From Neurospora intermedia (lineage: Eukaryota > Ascomycota > Sordariomycetes > Sordariales > Sordariaceae): DNA of 64,000 bases. The DNA is taken from positions 124,001-188,000 of the forward strand of contig BTPP01000009.1 of assembly GCA_037102815.1 (NCBI GenBank), read 5' to 3'. The notes under the pieces are model-generated. The model was not told the origin of the DNA, ran no database searches, and saw nothing but the letters and a program-made list of their open reading frames with translations. The position numbers and the translations under genes were made by a program. Positions 1-11,634 of the stretch are shown piece after piece (positions within the stretch are counted from its first letter, which is position 1; the number at the start of each line of letters is the position of its first letter).

Positions 1-2726
1 CTTCCGTTCCTAGTGTAGGGTGTTATAAGTGTTACGTAATTAATAGATATTTAGGACTATAATTTGAAGGGAATTAGGAACGGTTTTAAATACCCTACGG
101 GCGAATACTTTAATAATTTAGTTTTTATATAGGTTAGGTAAGCCTTATAGAATTCTTTAACGGATTAGTATATTTTAGGTTAGTAGTAGAACCGATTGAA
201 TATTTTATAAGTCCTTTCGCGGCCGGGATGCCCTCTTAGCTTTGCGGTATATATTTTATAAATAAGTAATAGTTAGGTTTCTTTATTATTAAGGTTAATT
301 AATATTTTTTCTTCTATATTTTTCTGTTAGTAGACCTTTCCTTATTTTATTAAACATTCTATAAATATAATTTTAAATTGCTTCTTAATTTTCGAGGTCC
401 AACCTCTTTAGTCTTTATTTTATAAGTACGAGATTATCTCTCGCATTAGATTTGATTTGGTATAACTATTGTCGATTAAGTTATTGGTTGATTTTGTTAC
501 TTCCAGTTCGTAGAGGTTAATCTCCTATAAGTTTAATTAGTGTGATTAGCCTTAGTAAACTTCCTTTATAGCTTTTAAATATAAATATATTATATTTAGT
601 ACGTTTTTATCCTCGAAGAAGGCCGGGTCGAAGCGATCTAGGTCGATAAGAGGTTTCTTTTTAGCTAAGAGTCTCTCGTTTTAGTTATTTCGTAGTTTAT
701 TTTCTAGCTTTTTATTTAAAGTATTTGGTTTTACATTGTCCGGGCCTTTTCTGTACGTAATACGGAAGTTGAAGTGGTTTAGGAATTCGGCCTATCGTAT
801 ATGCTTTAGTATAAGCTATTTAATAGTAGTAAATATTTTAAAGTTCTTATAGTCGGTAATAATTTTAATTTATTTTTAAGCGCCCTCTAACTTTAGCGTC
901 CATTCCTCTAGAGCCTTTACAATAGCTAGTAGCTCCTTATTGTAAATATTATAGTTATATTCCGCTGTAATATGCTTGGCTGAGAAGTAAGCGACTAGGT
1001 AGAGTATATTATCGTCCCTCTATTATAAGAGTATGCTTCTTAACGCCTAATTTAAAATATTTATTTCAATTATAGTCTTCTTTATTTAGTTGTAGATTTT
1101 TAGGACGGGTGCCGTAGTGAATACGGCTTTCAAATCCTCAAACGCTTTTTAATACTCGATATCCTAATACTAATTTATAGTCTTCTTCGTTAATTTGTAT
1201 AGTAGCTTTACTATATTAGAGAAGTTTTTAATAAATTGCCGGTAGAAGTTAGCGAATCCTAGGAAAGACTATAGCGATTTCTTGGATTCTAGTACCTCCT
1301 ATAAGACTATAGCTTTTACCTTATTTATATCTATTTTAATCCCTCCTAGAGTAATTATTAGACCTAAATATTTGGTTCTAATAGTGTAGAATTCGTATTT
1401 ATCGATGTCTACCTATAACCCCGAGCGTTCAAGGCGGTCTAGGACGTTAGATACGTATTTAATATATTCTTCCTTATTATCGGAATATATGAGGATATCG
1501 TTTAAGTAGGCTATAATGAACTTATTTAACGTATTATAGAGGATGTTGTTAATAAAGTTTTAGAATGTCGCTAGGGCTTCTTATAAATTGAAAGGGTAGA
1601 CGAGAGATTCGTAGAGTTTAAATTTCGTTATAAATACTATAAGCTATTCGTAACCCTTGTAGATTCGTATACGGTTGAATACTATTATAATATTTAATTT
1701 AGTAAAGATTTTTGCTTTATAGATAGCGTCTAGCGTTTCTTTAATTAAGGGAAGGGGGTAGCGCGTCTTTAGGGTCGTATTATTAATACCCCGGTAATTA
1801 ATATAAATACGTATACTACCGCCCGGCTTCTTCGCTAGTAATACTAGGGACGCGGCTAAGGATTAGGAGGGCTGGATAAACCTTTATTTAATATTATTAT
1901 TTAACTATTTCTTAATAATACCCAGTTCTAGAGGCGAGAAAGGTCGTAACCGGGCATTGGGCAATTCTATACTAAGGATTAGCTCGATTTTATAGTTATA
2001 TAACTAGTATTAGGGGATAATTTTCGCTTCCTTAGGGTTCGCTACATTCTAATATTTGTAATAATAGGTAGGTATCTTTTCTTTAATTTCTTATTTAGTA
2101 GCGAGAGGCTTATCCGTTTTTTTATAAAATTTTTTAGTATCTTTTTTTATAATCCTTACTATAACCTCCCCTACCTCGCTTTAAAATACTCTAAGGAAGT
2201 AGTCTATAAATTACTCCTTATATTCTATACTATTACCCGAGTAAATATTATAGTATATTTTCTCCGTAACTTCTATTTTAGAATCTATTTAGTTATCTAT
2301 CGCTTCGACTTCTAATTTATTTAGTACTTCCTCGATCTTTTCCCGAATTATTACTATAACTTCGAAATATTCGGTTTTAACCGTAAAATTAAAGTTGGCG
2401 GCATTAAATACTATAATATTATTAGGGTTAATAGGGTTATTACTAACGTTTATAGGTCTTACGAATAACGGTACTAACGGTCTCCTTTTGGGATTTAGGG
2501 TTCGGATTCGCTTACTACTAATAATCCTATACGGGGTAGGTTTAATTAGAATTTAGGGCGGTATATTAGGGATTATTATTGTTTAATTACCTTTAGGGGA
2601 TTGGATAGACTAAAGTTATTCGGGATTTATACTATAGGCTTTAGCAATCCTTTAGAATAATTTAACCTTCCTACGCTTAAGGGCTCTGCGAGTTAGGGAT
2701 TATTATTATTATTACTATTGAATTTT

Positions 2727-2925
2727 AATAATTAATTCCTCTTCGGCCGTTTCGATAATTTGCTCCTCCTCGGCCGCTTCGATAGTTTGCTCCTCCTCGG
2801 CCGCCTCGATGGTTTGCTCCTCCTCGGCCGCTTCGATAGCTTACTCCTCTTCGGCCGCCTCAATAGCTTACTCCTCCTCGGCCGCCTTAATAGTTTACTC
2901 CTCCTCGGCCGCCTTGATGGTTTAC
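2727..2925 (-). repeat. 27-bp tandem repeat coding a Glu-rich 9-residue motif
   Basis: Seven near-identical 27-bp units, each built around CTCCTCCTCGGCCGC on the plus strand. Read on the minus strand in the polyprotein frame each unit gives roughly E-A-A-E-E-E-Q-T-I. The repeat sits between the protease and reverse transcriptase regions of the gypsy fossil and is much richer in GC than its surroundings, as expected if it has few of the CpA sites that RIP prefers. A 70-residue basic ORF in another minus-strand frame and a leucine-rich one on the plus strand are by-products of this repeat. Confidence 0.8.
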
Positions 2926-5589
2926 TTAGTAATACTCTGGACAATTACCTCCTTTAAAGCCTTAGGGGCTCTTATTTAGAAGTTTAGTATAGTAATAGGT
3001 ATATAAATACCTTTATATTTCTAGTTAAATTTGAGTTCTCCCTTCTCTTAGTCCGTAAATAGATTGTACTATTGGAGTTAGGGAAGCCCTAAGATAATAG
3101 GGTTCTTGGAGGATAAAATAAAGATAAGTAGTTCAATTTTTTCCTTATATAGTCCGATTTATATAATAATCCTTACGAGGTCGGTTATATAAATATTAAT
3201 ATTACCGTTGGTTAGCCTTAGTAATTTCGGTCGGTTAAACTTTATTGTAGGTATTTTATTTCTTTTAATAAACCTAGTATCGATAAAGCCTTTGCCTATA
3301 TAGCCGCTATTAATTAGGGTTAGGTATTATACTTTGCGTTTACTATAAAGAAAGTAATTTAAAAGGAGGATAGATTTTTTTAGTTTAATTATTACTAAAT
3401 TAATAAATAATAATTCTAATACTTTATTTTCCTAGTCCTAATACAACTCCCTATTTGTAAAATCCCTATTATATTTATTTAAGTATCTTTCCGTTTCTAA
3501 GTCCTTGCTTTTCTTCTCCTTTTTTTATAATAGTAGCCTCTATTTACAATTTAGCGCGGAGGTTCGGTATTTCCCGATTTATCGGCTTCTTTTATAGCTT
3601 CGGTTTTAGTACTAGTAGTATTAGCGGCGTTAAGGTTATTGGTATTATTATTATAGCTATTTTAGCCGGCTCTCTTCTTCTTAATACTTTCTAGGATGGG
3701 GTTAAACCTTATACTTTTAATGCTTCTTTTACCGTCTCCAATATTAACGAAGTTCTAATACTTCTTCTAATTATAACTAACCTTACTGTACCGTTGGTAT
3801 TTGCCTAGCTCTTAACGCTTTTTCTATAGAGCTTGGGGTACTAAGCGTTTATTAATAATTTTGAACTTGTTTAAATTTATAAGGTCGCTTCCCTAGGATA
3901 CAGTTTTATTCTCGAAGCCGGCTCCTTTACTACTATTAGTACTATTACTACCCGAGCCGTTGCCGGAGGACGGATTAAATATTTTTTTTTGAAAAGCTTC
4001 TTCTTCCTAACGTTTAATTAATTTATTAAATAATATAAACTATCCTTAAAAGTCTTCGCTACTTAGGACGTTAGGTTGGTAGGTTATTAAAGCTTTAAAT
4101 TAGTCCGTAATTTTCTAATAGAGTAGGAATACGTATATAGTATTATTTATATTGTAATGGTCGGCGTTTAGAACGAACTTGTCGGCGAAGTCCTAGAATA
4201 ATAACTTTATTTGAAGCTTCTATAAAATACGGTCGGCTTCTACTTTTATATCTATAGTATTATACTGGCCGTCGAAGTGTTTGATTAGTTCCTCGGCCGT
4301 CTTCTATTTCTACGACTTAAGGTATTCGTTGGCGAGAATTGTTTGTATATCCGGCTCGATAATAGATATAAGGGTTTTGCTTAAGTATACGAAAATATAT
4401 ATAAATTTATTGCGTTCGGTAGGGAAGTACCATCTATTATAGGCCTAATATAAGCGAATTTTAGTACGCTAGGTAGTATAAATAGCGTTGTAATCCTTAG
4501 AGTTCGAATTAGAGGTATTGAATACCTCCGGGTTAATTAATATACGACGATACATTCTATTAGTAAGTTCGATATAGCTAGTACCGGTAGAAAATTTACT
4601 GCTGCTATTACTTCCGCTATTTATACCGCCGCCGCCGGTACCTCTACCGTTAAATCCTCTACTATTATTGCTACTTAAATTACTTTAGTTATTAGCGTTT
4701 AAATCTTTAATTATAGTATTAAGGTTATTATTAACCGTTTCGAATATAACGACTTTATTTTGTAATAAGTATACTTGGGCTTTAAGGATAGCGTTATTAT
4801 TAAAAAGCTTTAATATTTTAATGTCGTTTTTAGCGTAGAGTACTTCTTTAGCTTTGAATTCTTTAAATTAACCTTCGGCTTCGGTTCTCTAATAGATAAT
4901 ATTATTTTAGAAGTCCTTTTACGTTTGAATATAGACCCGTTTATTAGCCTCCTTATAGAGTATTTCCTAGTAATAGTTAGTGTAGGTTATATTAAAAACT
5001 TTTATAATAGTATTAATAATAGCGTTAAAGATTAGGAGTAAAGTGATATTAGAAGTATATTAACGGAAAATAATAGAGTATACGTTAATTAGTTCGTTAG
5101 TTTAGAGCTTATTATAAAGGTAAGCCTAAGCGATACTACGGTTATTATTATTATTATAGAGATGTAGAGCTAGTATTACTATTTTATTATTAGTAATCTT
5201 TCCCTTAGGGTCGGTATAGGGTAGGATTCTTATTCCTAGGAATATAAAGTCCGGGTTATAGAAGTTAAAACTCGGTAGATAATTGGGGGGGGGGGCTTGC
5301 AAGCTTTACTTAGTAGGGATAGAGTAATTGTTAGCTATACTATAATTGAACGCCGTTGTTTAATCGACGATGGGGGCCTCATTTAGGAGGTTAGGATTAT
5401 AGATATTTACGGTTAGAAACTCGGTCTCTACGTTAGTATAATTAATAATAACCGATTTAGTATTATTATTATCTTTAGGGTAATTAAAATAGCTGTAGCC
5501 GTTGGTTATTGTAATTGAGTTTGTTTGGTGGTTATAATAATTATTAAAATTGTTTATAGTTCTTCTTTCGTCTTGTAAGGGCTGAACGT

Positions 5590-5909
5590 CGGGATTAATT
5601 GGTTAATTACTAGCCCTTTAGCTGCGATAATAGTTGCTTATTGTACGTATGTAGTGCGATTGAAGGTATAATAAACTATTATAGGGCAAGGGTACTGTTA
5701 GGGGTAAACTACGATATTCGTTATTGTACAAAGGAAGTAAGAGGAGAGTGTACGCTAGTTTAGGCTTATAGGTAGGGTTGTATGGCCCGGTAGAGTGGGT
5801 TATATAGAGCCTTAATGCCCGGGCCGGCACTAGTGCTATGGCAAGGCACAGAGTACGTAATCTGCTGTGCCGTGGCCTGGTACAGGGCATGTGATCTAGC
5901 CCTGTGACA
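5590..5909 (-). repeat. 5' LTR of the minus-strand gypsy fossil
   Basis: Read on the minus strand it opens with TGTCACAGGG, a typical fungal gypsy LTR start. About 100 GC-rich bases with several hairpin-forming inverted repeats follow, then a TATA-like CTCTATATAACCC box. The inner edge is placed only approximately, because the partner LTR is outside the window. The GC-rich head stands out from the AT-rich element body. Confidence 0.6.
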
Positions 5910-7950
5910 ATTATATCCTTACGTATAATAGTAGTAGTACCTTTAGCGCTAGAAGTAGAATATCCCTATAATTTCTAATTATAGTAAATAGATTAAACTA
6001 TATTAAAAGTAGGGAAATAAACCTTATTGGACTTTACTTTATATATAATATACTTCGTATTGGAATTAAAGTTAATATCTACGTACTTATAGTTATAAGA
6101 AAAATAAAATTAATATTTAGAAGTAATTGGATTATACTTTTCGGCTATAGTAAGGCCTTTATAATAAATTATTTTCTTTTATATATTTATATAAATAGAA
6201 GGTAAAATACTACGGTACGTAGTAGTAGGGTTATTTTTAGTAGTACGGACTTTAATTCTACTTTAATAAGTAGAAGGATTATTAAAAATTTTATTCTCTT
6301 CGTTTTCTTCCTTAGGGATAATAGTAGGTTGGGTAATAAGGGCTAGGATAAGTATAGTAATAAGTACGGAGGTAAAGGGGGCGGTAGTAGTAGGAATAGG
6401 AGTGTAAAGAGTAGCGGGCGTAGGTTTAATAAGCGTAAGGGCGGGAGTAAGAATAAATATAGGAATAGGAGTAAGGTTTTAGTTAGGAGGAACGTTGAAG
6501 GGGCTAAATTTGTACTATAGCGGTAGGAATGGATAGTTATTATAAGGGTAATTATAAAACTATTAGGGAGATTAATAGTAGCTTGGGAATTGGTTATACG
6601 CCGAAGTATAATTAAATTAGGCTTTAATAAGTAAAAAGGAGGGTATAATAGGAGGAGTAACGAAGGGTAGTATAAGAGTAACTAATATAGGAATAATTAG
6701 AAGAATAGCCGTAGTAGGAATAGCCGGAGCGGGGGACTATAAAATAAAAATAGTAGTTTCCTACTTATACTATTAAGCGAAGAATTATTTATATTATAAA
6801 TTATTAGAAAATATTATAAGGGCTATATAAAAATTAGAATTAAAAATATAAGGGCGTAATAGTAAATTTACTATTAGCGTTAAGGGTAGGCGTAACTTTG
6901 CGATGTTTAGAGGTAGGGTTAGAATTTAGGGAGGAAGAGGAGAAAGAAAGAGAAAAAGGGAAGGAGGGAGGGGGAAGGTTAAAAAGAAAAAAGGAAAGTA
7001 TATAATAAAGGGAAGAATATAGAAGGTAGAGGAAGGCCGGACGTACAAAAAGGTTCCGCCGGCGCTAGGGTAGGTAAAGATAGTTATTGGGCGGATAGAA
7101 TTATATAGAAATAGAAAGTATATAATTACTTATATATAATTATTAGTAATATTTATACTGGGGCTAGCATAGGGAAGAGGGGGCTAATATTATAGGACTA
7201 CCGCCCCAAAAATTATATCGGACTCTATAGCCCGACTACCGCCGTAGCCCAGCCCGTAGCTTACAACTGCACTACTCCGCTACAGCGCTAGTTACGTACT
7301 TGCAGCCCCCTTCAAAAGGCTGCCGTCGCAAACTCCACTTACAGACCTTTCCCCCTTTCCTCTTTATAGAACCTTATCGATCACTTAAGTACAATATCTA
7401 TATATACTCTACTGTCCCCCTTATATATAGTATAATAAGGAAAAAAGGTATTAAGAAACGGATTTTATATTCGGATTCAGGGTATTAACTTATATATAGA
7501 AGTCTATTATCTTTATTATATTATATTCTCTAATCTATATATTCTTTCCAAAATCTAGAACTTTCAAAAAACTAATTTTGGAAAAAATATTCTTTTTACC
7601 TATTTTCTTCTATATTCTAGTATTAGAATAGATAAAGGTGATTTCTAAGTACTTTCGAGTATACTGAATCCGAATTTGAAGTCTGTTTTCAATTATCTCC
7701 ACTTTTAGCCGAAATATAAACCAAAAACAAAATTCTAAATTTTATTTCTTTTAATTATATCTTTACTAAAACAAAGGATATTTAAAAACGGATTTCACAA
7801 TTAAATCCGCCTTTTTAAATACTATTATATAACCTATACTTCATTTTTAGGATTTTTACTATTTTTAGATATTTCCGCCGATATCTCTACGAGTTTTCAT
7901 TGTATTCGAAAACGGACTTCGGATTCGGATTCCTCGTTGGAAGAGCTACC
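5910..7950. other. RIP-type AT-rich DNA with no recognisable gene
   Basis: This stretch carries the same transition-mutated, stop-rich composition as the gypsy fossil but lies upstream of its 5' LTR. Part of it (about 6,250-6,700) would read as a proline/threonine-rich protein on the minus strand, but I could not place it in a family. Composition returns to normal around 7,940-8,040. It is probably an older transposon relic into or beside which the gypsy element landed. No gene is supported. Confidence 0.5.
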
Positions 7951-8970
7951 GGAACATATATGGTGCACCTAGGCGGCCGTCCGCGCTGTGGAATTATACG
8001 CGTTTAAAGTCGAAAAATCGAAGGCTTCCGCCAACTCCTGAAAAATGCCTCAGATGATGGGGGTGCCAAAGCGGCTCTGGCGTTTGGCGGTGGATACGGG
8101 GATCAGGCGTTTGGCGGTGGGAACAGGTTAGCTCGTTACCTAGGTACAGCCGAGTCCCGTACCCGATGCATGGATGGAGCCCAGCCTGCCGCGTCTGCTA
8201 CACAGGGGCAGGCACCAGGCCGCTCAGAGCCTGGAGTTTGGGGTACACAAGCAAACTTTAATAATCTGGCTGTCAGCCACTAATAATAGCGTGGCCCTTT
8301 ACGTCATAAAGGGGCGCATGTAAAGGTCCTACACTACCGTAATTATTTTGTCATTTCGAAGTCAGGCTTTTCAACAGTGTTGCGGATATTTCAGCAATGA
8401 TTTAGGTAACCTAGGGAGGAATATGTACCTTCTAGGTAGAATGCAAAGGGATAACCGTTATTTCAATTTCCCCGAAAAGAGATAGAAATAAATGTCTTAT
8501 CAGGTTGTCAAATCATCAGCCAAGAATGTCCCTATTTGGCCTGGCCGGCTCCAGAGGCCGCCAGCTCAAGCTCGGGCAGTCCTGGGAAACCACGGCCTAT
8601 ACCTAATGTGGCGTTCCTACTTGTTTATACGCAGTACTTCAAACATCAACCTCCAACCGGCCACCTAGTGCTCGCAATCAATGTGTACAACCTTTCTTCC
8701 ACCAGCAAAACCAATACTCAACCATACCTCTAGGTACGAATCATTGCCAAATCTCCAAGCGAGTAAACAACGTCTTCGAACCCGCTTTCCAAATACCCCT
8801 TAAGGCCCTTCATCCTGTTTCCAATCCATGTCATCTATTGTATCCCTTGTTCCTCCAAGTAACCCTTTCTTCTTGTTGCCTCTTGCTTCCCTCTGTGTCC
8901 CAACCTATCCCTATTGACCTCCAGTCCTTTTCAGGCCTTGCCTACCTCGGAACTTGGAGTATTTCTCCTT
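7951..8970. other. Intergenic normal-GC DNA
   Basis: There is no supported gene. It holds a short hairpin (CCCTTTA 8,295-8,301 pairing with 8,307-8,313) and several copies of the CTAGGTA/AGGTACC-type motif that recurs in the non-coding DNA of this window. The part nearest 8,900 is probably the 3' flank of the minus-strand gene that follows. Confidence 0.5.
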
Positions 8971-9273
8971 CTAGGAATAGCGGGGACCACGCCTAGTGGC
9001 TTGGAGTAGAGGGGCACGGTCGCTAGGTGTCGGGGGAGAGGAGAGGGAAGACTCCGAATCCGCCTCGCAATCGTCGTCGTAGATGTCGGACATGTAGGAA
9101 TCCGAATCGGATGAACGGTCACTGGTCTGGGTTGCCCTATCAAGACAGTCGCTGGTCTGTGTTGCCCTATCAAGGCCCTGGTACCTGTATGAGACAGGAC
9201 CGTCGGAGTTCGATGAGTGGTCGTCACGGGACGTGTTGTGCATGGATGAATGGGCTTCGTGGAGTGGGTATTG
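8971..9273 (-). pseudogene. In-frame continuation of the two-membrane-segment gene after its stop
   Basis: One hundred open codons in the same frame as the upstream 169-residue ORF, separated from it only by the single TAA. The composition is that of a cytoplasmic tail: Asp/Ser/Glu clusters, two copies of LDRATQTSD, and a Pro-rich end. CAA to TAA is a CpA-to-TpA change, which is what RIP leakage from the neighbouring mutated blocks would cause. It could instead be a second exon. Confidence 0.45.
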
Positions 9274-9783
9274 TTAGTAGGGACCGGAGGAGTGGGATTC
9301 CGGATCGTTAATAAAGGACTCGGAGGAGTCGTGACTGTGGTAAGGGTGCACGTGGACAAGGGAGGGGGTGCTGGAGGAGCCGCGGTTGGCCTCCAAGTCT
9401 TCGTGGTCTTCAGGGGTCTTGCCAAATATTTTGTAGCACTTGAGGAAACGGCCGCACCCATCATAGCCTGCTTGTCGCTGCCAGATAATGACGCCCACGA
9501 TCACAGTCCCAAAGATGGCGCCAAGGACAATGGTCGACAATAGGGGTTTGGTCATGGTAACAGCCATCGGGGACATTGTGTCCATGTCTTCAAGCAAATT
9601 CGGCGGGAGGGTTGAGATCATGATGGCACCAAAACCGATGATGAGGCCACCGATGAGGCAAATGAGCATTATCGGCAAGATCAAGATACTACGTGTAGAG
9701 GTATTTGCGTTCCAAGGCGTCATAGTTCCAGTCAAAGGCCGCATGGCGATAGGTATGTCTGATGGGTATGGGTATGGATCCAT
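9274..9783 (-). CDS. Two-membrane-segment protein with in-frame stop before a coding-like tail
   Basis: I do not recognise the family. The 169-residue reading frame starts at MDPYPYPSDIP and has two strong hydrophobic segments, about residues 33-59 (LPIMLICLIGGLIIGFGAIM) and 82-101 (STIVLGAIFGTVIVGVIIW). A polar, Ser/His/Glu-rich tail follows, so it is probably a small integral membrane protein. After the TAA stop (9,274-9,276) the same frame continues open for another 100 codons to 8,971. That stretch also looks coding: it is acidic and Ser/Asp-rich, and contains a direct peptide repeat LDRATQTSD. So either the gene has recently been truncated from about 270 residues, or the stop (inside a perfect TACTAAC branch-site motif) lies in an intron whose donor I could not find. 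No close GTNNGT donor precedes it. Antisense and +1 frames here are shadows. Confidence 0.55.
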   Translation of the reverse strand: MDPYPYPSDIPIAMRPLTGTMTPWNANTSTRSILILPIMLICLIGGLIIGFGAIMISTLPPNLLEDMDTMSPMAVTMTKPLLSTIVLGAIFGTVIVGVIIWQRQAGYDGCGRFLKCYKIFGKTPEDHEDLEANRGSSSTPSLVHVHPYHSHDSSESFINDPESHSSGPY

Positions 9784-10043
9784 GTTTGGTGTGATTCGGC
9801 TGTTGACGAGACAGGTGATATGGATTTGAATCTCGAGGTATCTGGGATTTTTCTTTGGAAGAGATTCCTCAACATTGAAGGCACCAGTTGAAGAAAACTT
9901 TGGTGCTGATATTTCGTGCCCTTTTTATTCCTCTTCCACTTCTTTTACTTCCGGTTTTTTCTTTTTTCTTTTTCGAAACTCGCGGGTGCCCGGCAACTGC
10001 ACCTCTTCTCCGGTATTTTCATCTTTTCCATGAAGGCCATACA

Positions 10044-10386
10044 TACCGCAAAGACTCGGGGCATAGGGTTTTAGGTTCTCTGGATGTCAGGCATAATATG
10101 TAGAGGTAAGTAGAGGTACCTATAGTGCCCGAATATATACCTACATTTCATGTTCGCAAATAATGATGGGGGAGACGTATTGCCACCCAGGAGCACTGTA
10201 AATTCGATCTTTCCAATTTCCTGCCTTTTCCTACCTATCTTTTCATAAGCGCTGGAGGGTGGAGACTTTAGAAATCACCGTCTTGCATACCTACAATTTC
10301 TAGTGGGCATGAATGTTGCAGTATGTTTCTAGATTATGCCTGATTTCCAGGGAACTTAAAACCCTATGCCCCGAGTCTTTGCGGTA
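10044..10386. mobile_element. MITE-like element with 54-bp terminal inverted repeats
   Basis: The left arm 10,044-10,097 begins TACCGCAAAGACTCGGGGCA. The right arm 10,333-10,386 is its reverse complement with 50 of 54 positions matching. The 235-bp interior has no ORF of note. The outer ends read TA|CCGC and GCGG|TA, so a TA target duplication is possible, which would fit a Tc1/mariner-derived MITE. The surrounding palindromic bases make the exact boundary uncertain. It sits between two minus-strand genes, upstream of the two-membrane-segment gene and downstream of the DUF3431 gene, and is not visibly RIP-mutated. Confidence 0.75.
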
Positions 10387-10572
10387 TATGTAGAGTGTAC
10401 CTACCTGTACCTTTATGCATTTAGCACCGGACAAGAGAGTGCCCGCTGGACTGTTCAAGTCCGCTTCTTTCGTCGGTCGCAACTTGAATAATTCAGACTT
10501 CCGCAGGCCGCTGCAGGAAACTCGATTCCTGGACCATCACCCACGAGCAACAATCTCGCATTATCTCCGGGA

Positions 10573-11634
10573 TCAAACGGGCGGACCCCGATACCCCCTA
10601 TCCTCCCCCTCCCAACCCAGCCTCGGCCACCCGCTCGGAAGCGTCGCGACCCTCGGCAGCGTATATCTCCCATCGCACCCATCCTTTTTGCACCCCTCAA
10701 GCCCACACAGCCCAAACACCTTGCAATAACACTCGCCCGCATCCGGACAGTGAACGGCTGCCTTCCCAAAGATGATATGCCACGTGTACTCAAATACTCT
10801 GCCAGACAGACTGTCGTCCAGCTCTGTGTTCAGCAGCCACTCACGAAGCCTGACGTAGTCCTCGCGCGTTCGGTTGTGAACTGTGTCACGGGAAACGGCG
10901 AACTGGGAGCAGCAGGATACGCCAACGACTTCGGGGACAGGAAGCCCCGGGAGGATCTGCTGGAAGGCGGGTTTGAAAATGTCCTTGAGCGCCACTTCTC
11001 CGGAGGCGGAAAGGTCCTTGAGATCCTGGACGTCTAGATTGGGGCGGACCTCTGCGGGACAACCGAGGACCCAGACACAGCGAAGATTGACGTAGCCAGA
11101 GGTTTGGACGTAGGGCGTTTGCAGGTGCCGGAGAGTTACGAGGGCGTCATAGTCGGGGTCGTCGTTGTGCCAGGCAAAACGCTGCGCGTGGACAAAGACG
11201 GTGGTGGAGGCAAGAGTGTCGTAGCGATCGATGAGGTGTCTGGAAGCTCGTTAATAGGTAGGTACCTAACTTTTCCGGCAGGTCTGTTAAGAGCACACGC
11301 ACGTGAGATAGACCATGGCCTCATGCCCTTTATTCTTGGGGACCGTAAGGGGAGCATCAGGGTCGTCGACCACGTAGATGCTCGCGGGCCAGTCCGGTAG
11401 GTATTCGTGAAACCAGGTGGTGTTCTCATACTTCATACTGGCCACCACTAGCTCGAGCGGAAGCTCTGGGGCTTTCTCGGGCGGGCTCGCTGGGACACCG
11501 GCATAGCGTTGAGGCGGCGATATCACATCCAAGATGCCAGCTCCGAGTTGGCCGTAGATGTAAAAGAGAACAAAGATACACGCGCAAATTGAGACAATTC
11601 GCAGCGGAGTGACGTGAAGTTTTGCTGGAAGCAT
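10573..11634 (-). CDS. DUF3431 family membrane-anchored protein
   Basis: Two exons, 11,634-11,303 and 11,239-10,573, encode 332 residues. The 63-nt intron starts GTGCGT and ends TTCCAG, and splicing restores the frame as ...MVYLTHLIDRYD. Residues 12-32 form a single N-terminal membrane segment (type II topology). The rest matches the fungal DUF3431 family: ELVVASMKYENTTWFHEYLP, YVVDDPDAP, the GHEAMVYLT...DRYD block, the VFVHAQRFAWHNDD motif, and near the C terminus VSCCSQFAVSRDTV with R-x-R-E-x-Y and EYTWHIIFG. The family is thought to resemble glycosyltransferases, but its reaction is unproven. Cys residues near the end (ECYCKVFGLCGLEGC) suggest disulfides in the secretory pathway. The start Met is the first in frame and gives the expected short cytosolic tail. 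An AGGTACCT palindrome lies inside the intron. Confidence 0.88.

Larger units (their letters stand above)
1..5909 (-). mobile_element. Ty3/gypsy LTR retrotransposon fossil, 3' part cut by window edge
   Basis: A Ty3/gypsy (Metaviridae) element read on the minus strand. In element order I see a 5' LTR (about 5,909-5,590), a gag-like region (about 5,550-3,600), an aspartic protease region (about 3,400-3,000), a Glu-rich tandem-repeat stretch (2,925-2,727), reverse transcriptase (about 1,950-1,150, with the YxDD-box neighbourhood recognisable), RNase H (about 1,100-800) and the zinc-binding start of integrase (about 420-60). The rest of integrase and the 3' LTR lie beyond base 1. The element is broken: every domain carries many stops, dozens overall, and the base composition shows RIP. 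The order PR-RT-RH-IN with integrase last is diagnostic of Ty3/gypsy. Age cannot be estimated because the second LTR is not in the window. Confidence 0.85.

Noticed and set aside
8931-9464. 177-codon minus-strand ORF, Pro/Thr-rich
   Set aside because: It overlaps the two-membrane-segment gene in another frame; composition is a by-product of that gene's codons.
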